Source: Methylotenera sp. UBA6020
GTDB lineage: Bacteria > Pseudomonadota > Gammaproteobacteria > Burkholderiales > Methylophilaceae
NCBI GenBank assembly: GCA_002429455.1
Contig: DIZU01000031.1
Location: forward strand, 1 to 7,944
Reading direction: 5' to 3'
Length of the DNA stretch: 7,944 nucleotides
The notes beneath the pieces were generated by a model that did no database searches, had not been told where the DNA came from, and worked only from the letters and a program-made list of their open reading frames with translations. The position numbers and the translations under genes were made by a program. Shown here piece by piece: positions 1-6,545 of the stretch; positions within the stretch are counted from its first letter, which is position 1; each line of letters opens with the position of its first letter.

Positions 1-135
1 AAGAGACAGGGCTTTAAGTGCAGAAATAGCTGGCGTGTTAATTTCCAAATCAGCGGCAGCTTGTGCTAACTGGTTCGTCAATAATCCGGCAAGCACCAAT
101 AATCCCAATAAAATACTCTTCATATTTTTTAACAT
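1..135 (-). CDS. ydbL: YdbL-family (DUF1318) periplasmic protein, N-terminal part only
   Basis: The first 45 codons are present; the rest lies beyond the left edge. Residues 1-26 form a signal peptide: Lys at 3 and 6, a Leu-rich core, and an Ala-Gln-Ala end that suggests cleavage after A26. The mature start ADLEINTPAISALKA is typical of DUF1318 proteins, which open with a short Asp-Leu-Glu-Ile stretch and then a Thr-Pro and a helix. In E. coli, YdbL is a periplasmic partner of YdbH and YnbE in inner-to-outer membrane phospholipid transport. The ATG at 133-135 is chosen because a full AAGGAG lies 6 nt upstream; the ATG at 137-139 is in another frame and too close to it. The gene follows the small lipoprotein gene by 10 nt, so co-translation is likely. 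Family call is firm; function is by homology and gene order. Confidence 0.85.
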   Translation of the reverse strand, partial: MLKNMKSILLGLLVLAGLLTNQLAQAAADLEINTPAISALKALSL

Positions 136-141
136 ACATTA

Positions 142-147
142 CTCCTT
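142..147 (-). promoter_or_regulatory. Ribosome binding site of ydbL, overlapping the upstream stop codon
   Basis: Read on the minus strand this is a full AAGGAG, 6 nt before the ydbL ATG. Its first two bases belong to the TAA stop (146-148) of the lipoprotein gene. A ribosome ending the lipoprotein would therefore sit on the ydbL start site, which suggests translational coupling. Confidence 0.7.
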
Positions 148-343
148 ATTTCGCCGGTGTTGATGCTGGCGTAGACGCAGGATCAACCGTATTAACAGGT
201 TTATCACCATTTTTAAGCTGCCAAACATCGTCAATGATCTTATCTGCGGCTTTTTCTGCGGCAGCGGCAGGAAAGTAAATATTGATAGTGACGCATGCGG
301 GCAATATGCACGCCAATGCCAAACCAACCATCCAATTTTTCAT
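146..343 (-). CDS. Small outer-membrane-type lipoprotein in the ynbE position of a ydbH operon
   Basis: The product is 65 residues. It begins MKNWMVGLALACILPAC, a short lipoprotein signal peptide with a usable lipobox (Leu-Pro-Ala-Cys) and the lipidated cysteine at C17. The mature part is 49 residues: a short strand-like segment VTINIYFP, an Ala-rich helix AAAAEKAADKIIDDVW, and a Pro/Thr/Ala tail with a repeated PAST motif. It lies between ydbH and ydbL, exactly where E. coli has ynbE, a small lipoprotein that joins YdbH to bridge the envelope. It lacks the charged strand-rich C-terminus I expect of classical YnbE, so I call it YnbE-like by place, not by proven homology. The residue after C17 is not Asp, so outer membrane sorting is likely. 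The second of two adjacent ATGs (341-343) is chosen for its spacing from AAGGA; a longer form from 424 would overlap ydbH and spoil the signal peptide. Confidence 0.75.
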   Translation of the reverse strand: MKNWMVGLALACILPACVTINIYFPAAAAEKAADKIIDDVWQLKNGDKPVNTVDPASTPASTPAK

Positions 344-349
344 CATCAA

Positions 350-354
350 TCCTT
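350..354 (-). promoter_or_regulatory. Ribosome binding site deciding the lipoprotein start
   Basis: Minus-strand AAGGA lies 6 nt before the ATG at 341-343 and only 3 nt before the ATG at 344-346. This favours the 65-residue product over the 66-residue one, and over the longer reading from 424 that has no such site. Confidence 0.55.
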
Positions 355-413
355 TTTTATTAAACGGCTTATTTATTAAACCACTGGCTTTAACTGCTTT
401 TAAGTTGAAAATT

Positions 414-2261
414 TTACTTAACAATGGCCTTGCTATTGCTATCTATCACGCGTTTAAGGCGCCCCAACAAATCACTCCAACCCACAGTTTGATTGTACCC
501 CATCACCGTAATAGCAGGGATACCACTACCCTTAACGATTACATACCCCTGTGGCGTTGACTCAATGCCGCCCATTTGACAAATATCGTTGTGTAACTTG
601 CAACTTAAACCTAATTTTGCGTAGTTAAATTGCCCAAAAAAACGCAGAAAACTACGTTGTATTGCAGCAGCGGCACCTGCACCACCTAGGGCAGATATAT
701 TTTCCACCGCGCGCTGTGATATTTTTTTGGGATATTTTCCAGCGCTACTTTGCACCATCGCATCAAATTTTGCAGGCTTCCAGTTTTGCATTTCCAAACC
801 GTTAATATCACCATCCAGCTTGCCTTCAATCGCACCAAACGAGAAAGTCCGCGTTAAATCACCTAAATCTAAATTGCGCAATGCGATATCTGCATTGAGT
901 TTTGGCGTCTTACCTAGCGGCTCTTGCATAGTCAGTTGCGTCACGGATGCCGTGCCGTGAAATACATTCAGCAACACGCGACCATCTGTGGTTAAAACAC
1001 CATTATTGTAAGTCACTAAAGGAATTTCAGCTGAAGCTGTACCCTGCATGCGTGGCAACTGCAGGCTGGCACTAAAATCAGCCATGGAAATAGGTTCAAG
1101 CTTGGCGCGCAAATGCCAATACCATTGCGCACCTATGTGCGCGGCAGAAATGTCAGACAAATTCAATGCGCCATCTAAAATCGGCAGCCTGATGTTGGGT
1201 GATGTGAGCGCATAACGATTCACCTCCGCTTGTATATTGGTGTTACCCAAAGGCAAATTGAGCAGCTCACCACTTTCATAACCAAAACTCACATTTTTTG
1301 GCTCATCATAGCTCCAGGGGATGTTGGCATTGACTTTGTAAAATGCAAATTTCTGGTTTTTATCAGCAATATCTACATCGCTCAGGTGCATTTCAAACGA
1401 CTTCAATTCCGAATTTTTTACTTCAACTTTCAGTGCTACCTTACCTTCAATATCGGCATTATTAAAAGCCGTTTTCTCTAAAAAAGGCTTAAATAACAAT
1501 GGATAAGCTGTGCTTAAATCCAAACTTGGCAAGTTGCCATTAAAACTGACCAGCTTGTAATCAGCCAAGCGTATTTGGCCATTAAAATTAAGCTCACCTA
1601 CGTTTTTAATTTTCAGGTTCGCACTATCAAAACTCAGCAAATCGTCTTCTAGCTTACCGCTTGCAACAAACTGATGACCACCGTTAGCCATATAAAATGG
1701 CTGCCAGAACACTTCCCCCGCTTGCCAATCAAGCGCAGTGTTCCATGCCCAAGTGTGCCCGACCTGCCTTGCTGTAATCGCGACTTTGCCCGTGAATTTT
1801 TCTGCGGCATGCAAGCCAGCTTCATCGCTGAAACTGGCATTGTTTAAGTGCAGCTCTGCGCTTACATCTGGTATGCCATTAACCAGCAAGCGATTGATTT
1901 CTATACTAAAAGGCAAATTAATATGTGTGGTTTTAAATAGGCCTTGGGCGCAACCCCAATGTCCGGCTTGAATATTTTGGGGTAGGTTACAAATAAGGCT
2001 GACTTGCGCCCAGTCTTTATCAGACTTTTGCTTAAGTGCTGATTTTAAGCTTAAAGTAGGTGAAGCTTTGTTAAGGTCTAGTTTAAGCGAAACATTTTGC
2101 GCATCACCTTTTGGATGCTCAATATGCTCAGCACGAATAGAAATTTGAGTAATTGCCTGTGCAGCCAGGCTATACAACATCATGCTGCAAATACCAGCAG
2201 ATTTAACAAAGTATGTTTTTAAGCAAAACACTCTAAAAAAACCTGTTTTTATACAAGACAC
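414..2261 (-). CDS. ydbH: YdbH-family AsmA-like intermembrane lipid transport protein
   Basis: The product is up to 615 residues, shorter than the roughly 880 of E. coli YdbH. A signal peptide or anchor covers about residues 15-36 and ends LAAQA. The body is long and rich in alternating beta strands with repeated 'L.L.N...F' type segments, as expected of the AsmA-like beta-groove proteins that carry phospholipids across the periplasm. The C-terminal 150 residues carry the most family-like sequence: GAIEGKLDGDINGL, then KKISQRAVENISALGGAGA, then SFLRFFGQFNYAKLGLSC, and an ending with GYVIVKGSGIP. Old domain names link this family to dicarboxylate transport, which I think is misleading. After the signal peptide there are exactly four cysteines, C91/C104 and C554/C561. 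The GTG at 2261 has no clear ribosome site. The GTG at 2231 would give a neater 26-residue signal peptide, so the true start is open. Confidence 0.85.
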   Translation of the reverse strand: MSCIKTGFFRVFCLKTYFVKSAGICSMMLYSLAAQAITQISIRAEHIEHPKGDAQNVSLKLDLNKASPTLSLKSALKQKSDKDWAQVSLICNLPQNIQAGHWGCAQGLFKTTHINLPFSIEINRLLVNGIPDVSAELHLNNASFSDEAGLHAAEKFTGKVAITARQVGHTWAWNTALDWQAGEVFWQPFYMANGGHQFVASGKLEDDLLSFDSANLKIKNVGELNFNGQIRLADYKLVSFNGNLPSLDLSTAYPLLFKPFLEKTAFNNADIEGKVALKVEVKNSELKSFEMHLSDVDIADKNQKFAFYKVNANIPWSYDEPKNVSFGYESGELLNLPLGNTNIQAEVNRYALTSPNIRLPILDGALNLSDISAAHIGAQWYWHLRAKLEPISMADFSASLQLPRMQGTASAEIPLVTYNNGVLTTDGRVLLNVFHGTASVTQLTMQEPLGKTPKLNADIALRNLDLGDLTRTFSFGAIEGKLDGDINGLEMQNWKPAKFDAMVQSSAGKYPKKISQRAVENISALGGAGAAAAIQRSFLRFFGQFNYAKLGLSCKLHNDICQMGGIESTPQGYVIVKGSGIPAITVMGYNQTVGWSDLLGRLKRVIDSNSKAIVK

Positions 2262-2323
2262 GGTCTAACTAAAAGTAGACGCAAGCAATTCTAATAAGAA
2301 GAGATATTGCCGCATGCTTATCG

Positions 2324-3229
2324 CTACGCTGGGTAAACACCTGTGGAAAGGTACCTGTCGCCTCGATCGCAAACGATAGACACGATCACCGCGTTTTCCA
2401 ATGTTTTAGAAAGTTGCAGCGCTGCATACAAAGCCCCACCTGATGAAACCCCGGCAAAAATACCTTCTTCTGCCGCCAAGCGACGCATGGTTTTTTCGGC
2501 ATTATTTTGACCAACGTAAATCAAATCATCCACACGCTTAGGGTCATAAATCTTGGGTAGATATTCTTCCGGCCATTTACGAATACCGGGGATTTGTGCG
2601 CCCTCTTCAGGCTGCACACCAATAATTTGTATGTTGGGGTTTTGCTCTTTCAAATAGCGTGAAACGCCCATAATCGTACCGGTGGTGCCCATGCTAGATA
2701 CAAAATGCGTTACCTGTCCTTCAGTATCACGCCAAATTTCCGGGCCTGTACCTTCATAATGCGCAAGCAGGTTATCTGTATTGCCAAATTGATCCAGCAC
2801 AATACCTTCGCCCTCTGCCTGCATCTTCATTGCAACATCACGCGCAAGCTCTATACTGCCATCTTTAGGCGTCAGCACAAGCTCTGCTCCGTAAGCTTTC
2901 ATACTTTGACGGCGTTCAATGCTCTGATTTTCCGGCATAACCAATATCATTTTATAGCCACGCATTGCCGCCACCATCGCCAACGCTATGCCGGTATTGC
3001 CGCTGGTAGCTTCAATCAAGGTATCACCGGGTTTGATATCGCCGCGCGCTTCTGCATGCATTATCATGCTGTAGGCTGGTCTATCTTTCACTGAACCCGC
3101 AGGGTTGTTACCTTCCAGCTTAAGTAGAATGGTATTGCTGGTATCGCCAGCCATGCGTTGTAGCTTCACCAGTGGCGTATTGCCTACAAAGTGATCTATT
3201 GTTTTAAAGTTTTGGGGTTTGACTGTCAT
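2324..3229 (-). CDS. cysM: Cysteine synthase B (O-acetylserine sulfhydrylase B)
   Basis: The product is 301 residues, against 303 in E. coli CysM. It is a cytosolic PLP enzyme that makes L-cysteine from O-acetylserine and sulfide; the B form can also use thiosulfate. K48 in GSVKDRP is the PLP lysine. TSGNT at 75-79 is the substrate-binding loop, and GTTGT at 181-185 holds the PLP phosphate. Features that favour CysM over CysK are RRQSMKAYGAELVL at 106-119, the FGNTDN and HYEGTGPEIW segment at 148-166, and the ending CDRGDRYLSTGVYP at 287-300. All key residues are present. The ATG at 3227-3229 fits the family start (NFKTIDHFVGNTPLVKL), though I see no strong ribosome site before it. It follows dsbB by 41 nt and is probably co-transcribed with it. 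Confidence 0.97.
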   Translation of the reverse strand: MTVKPQNFKTIDHFVGNTPLVKLQRMAGDTSNTILLKLEGNNPAGSVKDRPAYSMIMHAEARGDIKPGDTLIEATSGNTGIALAMVAAMRGYKMILVMPENQSIERRQSMKAYGAELVLTPKDGSIELARDVAMKMQAEGEGIVLDQFGNTDNLLAHYEGTGPEIWRDTEGQVTHFVSSMGTTGTIMGVSRYLKEQNPNIQIIGVQPEEGAQIPGIRKWPEEYLPKIYDPKRVDDLIYVGQNNAEKTMRRLAAEEGIFAGVSSGGALYAALQLSKTLENAVIVSIVCDRGDRYLSTGVYPA

Positions 3230-3270
3230 GGTGTTTTAATTTTCTTATAGGTTTTTAGCAAGGCAATTTT

Positions 3271-3792
3271 TTAATTGGATTTTTTTGTTAAGCATTTGGC
3301 TAAGTAAAGGGCGTAAGCCGCAAAGCCAATAAATGCAATCAACGATAACTGCGGTATAGTCAGTCCTAGAAAAGTCCAGTCAATTGCAGCACAATCGCCC
3401 GTGCCACGAAACACTAAAGTCAACGCCTTCTGTAACGGAAAATTCTCAAACATATAGTTAAACTCTACGCCACAATCGGCAATCATAGTATCGCGATGCG
3501 CTTGCAACCACCAATGACGAGTCGCCACAGCAGCCCCACCCAAAGCGGTGAGCACAAGTAGTAAGGTATAAATATTACGTCCGAGTTGTGCGGGATTTTG
3601 AATGGCTGCGGTTAAAAATATCAGCCCTAAGCCCATCAACACCATACGCTGCGATATACACAATGGGCAAGGTTCCAGGTGATATTGCGTTTGTATCACT
3701 AAAGCCAACCCCACCAAACCAAAGCTTGCGATAAAGCCTAAAAAATAACCTGCTCTACCACCGAATAATTTGCTGCATAATTGACTTGTCAT
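3271..3792 (-). CDS. dsbB: Disulfide bond formation protein B
   Basis: The product is 173 residues from the ATG at 3792, close to the 176 of E. coli DsbB. It is an inner membrane protein that reoxidises DsbA and passes electrons to quinone. Four hydrophobic segments are visible, with two periplasmic loops. Numbered from the chosen start, the first redox pair is C42-P-L-C45 and is followed by the conserved Arg (R49) of the quinone site. The second pair is C107 and C134 in the long second loop. The TRHWWLQ stretch before that loop and the DWTFLGLTIPQLSL stretch after it are typical. A longer form from the GTG at 3804 adds four residues. The ATG is preferred because AGGTG lies 9 nt before it and the GTG has no ribosome site. 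Confidence 0.95.
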   Translation of the reverse strand: MTSQLCSKLFGGRAGYFLGFIASFGLVGLALVIQTQYHLEPCPLCISQRMVLMGLGLIFLTAAIQNPAQLGRNIYTLLLVLTALGGAAVATRHWWLQAHRDTMIADCGVEFNYMFENFPLQKALTLVFRGTGDCAAIDWTFLGLTIPQLSLIAFIGFAAYALYLAKCLTKKSN

Positions 3793-3811
3793 CTTAATTA
3801 ACACCTATAAT
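3781..3811 (+). promoter_or_regulatory. Possible sigma-70 promoter of xseA
   Basis: A perfect TATAAT sits at 3806-3811. TTGACT (5 of 6 bases to consensus) is at 3781-3786, with a 19-nt spacer that is longer than ideal. Transcription would start near 3818, 26 nt before the TTG of xseA. The -35 box lies inside the first codons of dsbB on the other strand. This is called from motifs only. Confidence 0.45.
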
Positions 3812-3821
3812 ATTTACATGA

Positions 3822-3850
3822 ATTGTAACGGATTAAACGCATTTTGACAG
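3822..3850 (-). promoter_or_regulatory. Possible sigma-70 promoter of the dsbB operon
   Basis: Read on the minus strand, CTGTCA (4 of 6) at 3850-3845 and TACAAT (5 of 6) at 3827-3822 are separated by exactly 17 nt. Transcription would start near 3815, about 23 nt before the preferred dsbB ATG. The -35 box overlaps the first codons of xseA if that gene starts at 3844. Motif call only. Confidence 0.4.
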
Positions 3851-5076
3851 AGCAAAACCATCAAGAATTACGCAGCAAAAGCACAAATAATAAAATCATG
3901 ACCGTCTCCGAACTTAATCGTTTGGCACGCAACGTGTTAGAACAAAGTTTTCCGCTATTTTGGATATCGGGCGAAGTCTCTAACCTCACCCGCGCGGCAA
4001 GCGGTCACTGGTACTTTTCTCTTAAAGACGTCGGTGCACAAGTCCGCTGTGTGATGTTCAAAGGTCGCAACAGCTATTTGGACTGGTCACCCAAAGAAGG
4101 CGACAAAGTCGAAGCGCGCTGCACGGTTACACTTTATGAAGCACGCGGTGACTTTCAACTTACCATCGAATTCTTGCAACGTGCCGGCTTAGGCGCACTG
4201 TTTGAAGCGTTTGAAAAGCTTAAAGCCAAATTGCAACAGGAAGGCTTATTTGACATTGCGTTTAAAAAGCCGCTGCCTGAACATCCCAAACAAATTGGCA
4301 TTGTCACCTCTCCCGATGCCGCCGCGCTTAGGGATGTTTTGACTACGCTAAAACGCCGCATGCCAAGCATTCCGATTGTAATTTACCCAGTACCAGTGCA
4401 AGGCAAAGGCGCCGCTGCGCTGATTGCAAAAGCCATTCAACAAGCCAGCCAACGCGCAGAATGTGATGTGCTGATTATTTGCCGTGGTGGCGGCAGCATT
4501 GAAGACTTATGGCAATTTAACGAAGAAGTCGTCGCGCGCGCCATCGCGCAATGCACGATTCCTACCATCAGTGGCGTAGGTCATGAAACCGACTTCACCA
4601 TTTGTGATTTTGTGGCAGACATGCGTGCTGCCACGCCTACAGCCGCGGCTGAACTGGCTACACCATCGCGTGACGCTCTTCTTAATGCGCTAAACCAACT
4701 GAAACAGCAACTCGCAAAAAACATACAATACTTATTAAGCCAACGTGCACAAACGTTAGATTACCTAGCACGCCGACTACTTTCACCTTTACAACAAATT
4801 GAGCAACAAAAATCCCGGCTGGCACAAATCGCATATCGTTTAAATGCCAGCATCAATCAACAGCTACAAACCAAGCAACACAATTTGATTCGCCTCAGCC
4901 AAAATTTACGACACCTTAACCCGCAAGCGGTGCTCACGCGCGGCTACGCATTTGTGCAAAATAAAGCAGGAATGATTATTAGCGCAAGCCAGCAATTACA
5001 CAGCGGCGATGAAGTTACCCTGACATTCGGCGTAGGTTCCGCAGATGCCACAATCAACAAGACCAGTGAGCTTTAG
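3844..5076 (+). CDS. xseA: Exodeoxyribonuclease VII large subunit
   Basis: The product is 410 residues, somewhat shorter than the 456 of E. coli. With several small XseB subunits it forms exonuclease VII, which cuts single-stranded DNA from both ends into oligonucleotides. An OB-fold covers about residues 20-115 (WISGEVSNLTRAASGHWYFS at 40-59). The catalytic domain follows, with IGIVTSPDAAALRD at 151-164, RGGGSIEDLW at 214-223 and GVGHETD at 244-250. The residues matching E. coli D155, R205, H238 and D241 are D164, R214, H247 and D250, all kept. The last third is Gln-rich and predicted coiled coil, where XseB binds; no xseB lies in this window. The start is uncertain: TTG at 3844 has only a weak ACGGA 11 nt upstream, and the ATG at 3898 (residue 19) has none but begins right at the conserved TVSELN. 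Confidence 0.95.
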   Translation: MTEQNHQELRSKSTNNKIMTVSELNRLARNVLEQSFPLFWISGEVSNLTRAASGHWYFSLKDVGAQVRCVMFKGRNSYLDWSPKEGDKVEARCTVTLYEARGDFQLTIEFLQRAGLGALFEAFEKLKAKLQQEGLFDIAFKKPLPEHPKQIGIVTSPDAAALRDVLTTLKRRMPSIPIVIYPVPVQGKGAAALIAKAIQQASQRAECDVLIICRGGGSIEDLWQFNEEVVARAIAQCTIPTISGVGHETDFTICDFVADMRAATPTAAAELATPSRDALLNALNQLKQQLAKNIQYLLSQRAQTLDYLARRLLSPLQQIEQQKSRLAQIAYRLNASINQQLQTKQHNLIRLSQNLRHLNPQAVLTRGYAFVQNKAGMIISASQQLHSGDEVTLTFGVGSADATINKTSEL

Positions 5077-5092
5077 CGTGTAATATGCAATG

Positions 5093-5120
5093 TTACCAAA
5101 AAAAAATATTGGTTTAGTAT
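5093..5120 (+). promoter_or_regulatory. Weak promoter candidate before kup
   Basis: TTACCA at 5093-5098 and TAGTAT at 5115-5120 each match consensus at 4 of 6 bases, 16 nt apart, in the 59-nt gap after xseA. A run of nine A (5098-5106) lies in the spacer. kup may instead be read through from xseA; no terminator is visible between them. Confidence 0.2.
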
Positions 5121-5135
5121 TTAAGTTGATTGATA

Positions 5136-6545
5136 ATGGCAACCTTATCAAACTTAACCTCATTTTTAATGTCATCTACTTCCGGCAGTAAAACAAAACT
5201 TTCTGCACTGACCTTAGCCGCGCTAGGCGTGGTATTTGGTGATATTGGCACTAGTCCTTTATATACCATCAAAGAGGTGTTTTCTGCTGGCACTCATCCT
5301 GTGCCGCTCACTGAAGCCAATATGTATGGCATTTTATCGCTGATTTTTTGGGCGCTGATTATGGTAGTGTCGGTCAAATATGTCGCATTTATTATGCGTG
5401 CAGATAATCGTGGCGAAGGCGGCATTATGGCCTTACTAGCACTGGCCAGCCGTAATGCAGGAGATAATTTTAAAAAGCAACATACGATTATGTTGTTAGG
5501 TATTTTAGGGGCATGTATGTTTTATGCCGACGGCATGATCACCCCCGCTATTTCAGTATTGTCAGCGGTAGAGGGTTTAGAGTTAGCCGCGCCTATGTTA
5601 CACCCGCTAATATTACCAGTGACCTTAGTCGTGTTATTCATTCTATTTTGGGCACAAAGCAAGGGCACTGCATTAGTCGGTGCTTTTTTTGGCCCAATTA
5701 TGCTGCTTTGGTTTGGCACCTTAGGCGTATTAGGTCTTAATAGTATTCTGCAAAACCTCTCTATTTTGCATGCACTGAACCCTATTTATGCTATCCAATT
5801 TTTTGCAGTGAGTCCGTGGATAGCCTTTGTCGCATTGGGCGCTGTGGTACTTGCCGTAACAGGGGCTGAGGCACTATATGCAGACATGGGACATTTTGGG
5901 CGTTTCCCAATTCGTTTGGCTTGGTTTAGTTTTGTGTTACCAGCCTTGATTCTCAATTACTTCGGGCAAGGGGCATTAATACTACAAAACCCAGAAACCG
6001 TTAAAAACCCATTCTACCTGCTGGCGCCTGAGTGGATGCTTTATCCGCTTATCGTGTTAGCGACACTTGCCGCGGTAATTGCATCGCAAGCAGTGATTAC
6101 AGGCGCATTTTCAGTATCACGCCAAGCGTTGCAATTAGGCTATTTGCCACGCATGCACGTCGAGCACACCTCAGAAAGTCAACAAGGACAAGTTTATATG
6201 CCTCGCGTTAACTGGGGCTTAATGCTGGCAGTCATGGCGTTAGTGATCGGCTTTGGTTCATCTGGCAAGTTAGCCGCTGCCTATGGCATCGCGGTAACAG
6301 GCGACATGGTGATTACCACCTTGTTAGCGGGCATTGTGTTCCACAACATTTGGGGCTGGAGCAAACTGCGTACCGGCGCACTTATTACGCTATTTTTAAC
6401 GATCGACATTGCATTTTTTAGTGCCAACGTGCTAAAAATTCCTGATGAGTGGCTGGGTACCACTGGCAATTGGCATTGTGATTTTCACCTTGATGATTAC
6501 TTGGAAAACAGGCCGCACGCTACTTTATCAACACCTCAAAAATGA
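5136..6545 (+). CDS. kup: Kup potassium uptake transporter, membrane part (frameshifted gene, first fragment)
   Basis: Kup proteins are inner membrane potassium/proton symporters. This frame encodes 469 residues, of which about the first 436 belong to Kup. The N-terminal signature GVVFGDIGTSPLYT is at 31-44, and the family's RADNRGEGGIMALLAL, MFYADGMITPAISVLSAVEG and VTGAEALYADMGHFG blocks follow in order. About eleven hydrophobic segments can be followed up to the break. After IP (about residue 436) the frame runs on for 33 non-Kup residues (DEWLGTTGNW onwards) before a TGA, while the real continuation is in the next frame. The ATG at 5136 is preferred; a TTG at 5130 adds two residues, and the ATG at 5169 would start nearer the conserved core. 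No clear ribosome site helps decide. As written, the product would lack the last membrane helix and the cytosolic domain. Confidence 0.9.
   Translation: MATLSNLTSFLMSSTSGSKTKLSALTLAALGVVFGDIGTSPLYTIKEVFSAGTHPVPLTEANMYGILSLIFWALIMVVSVKYVAFIMRADNRGEGGIMALLALASRNAGDNFKKQHTIMLLGILGACMFYADGMITPAISVLSAVEGLELAAPMLHPLILPVTLVVLFILFWAQSKGTALVGAFFGPIMLLWFGTLGVLGLNSILQNLSILHALNPIYAIQFFAVSPWIAFVALGAVVLAVTGAEALYADMGHFGRFPIRLAWFSFVLPALILNYFGQGALILQNPETVKNPFYLLAPEWMLYPLIVLATLAAVIASQAVITGAFSVSRQALQLGYLPRMHVEHTSESQQGQVYMPRVNWGLMLAVMALVIGFGSSGKLAAAYGIAVTGDMVITTLLAGIVFHNIWGWSKLRTGALITLFLTIDIAFFSANVLKIPDEWLGTTGNWHCDFHLDDYLENRPHATLSTPQK
6434..6449 (+). other. kup: Frameshift site within kup
   Basis: The Kup reading passes from the first frame to the +1 frame here, which equals one extra base. 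Two repairs both restore the family spacing Lys-x-x-x-x-Gly-Trp. Removing one A from the A5 run at 6434-6438 reads VLKFLMSGWVPL. Removing one base at about 6444-6447 reads VLKIPDSGWVPL or IPESGW. I cannot tell which is right. The rejoined protein would be about 638 residues from 5136, close to the 622 of E. coli Kup. Confidence 0.85.

Noticed and set aside
176..200. Small tandem repeats near the lipoprotein C-terminus, considered as a repeat array
   Set aside because: They simply encode the repeated Pro-Ala-Ser-Thr tail of the lipoprotein and are too few and too short for a repeat element.
344..424. 27-residue N-terminal extension of the lipoprotein
   Set aside because: It would overlap ydbH and put a charged segment before the lipoprotein signal peptide. 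AAGGA is correctly placed for the ATG at 341-343 instead.
282..560. Plus-strand open frame of 92 codons across the lipoprotein and the end of ydbH
   Set aside because: Antisense to two better-supported genes, no ribosome site, and no recognisable family.
2705..3094. Plus-strand open frame of 129 codons
   Set aside because: It lies wholly antisense to cysM, whose family residues are all kept. The product is His/Cys/Arg-rich and resembles no protein, as expected of a shadow frame.
6445..6450. Programmed +1 frameshifting in kup
   Set aside because: There is no slow stop codon at the shift point, as in prfB, and no convincing slippery sequence. The first frame runs 33 codons past the break, so a mutation or sequence error is simpler.
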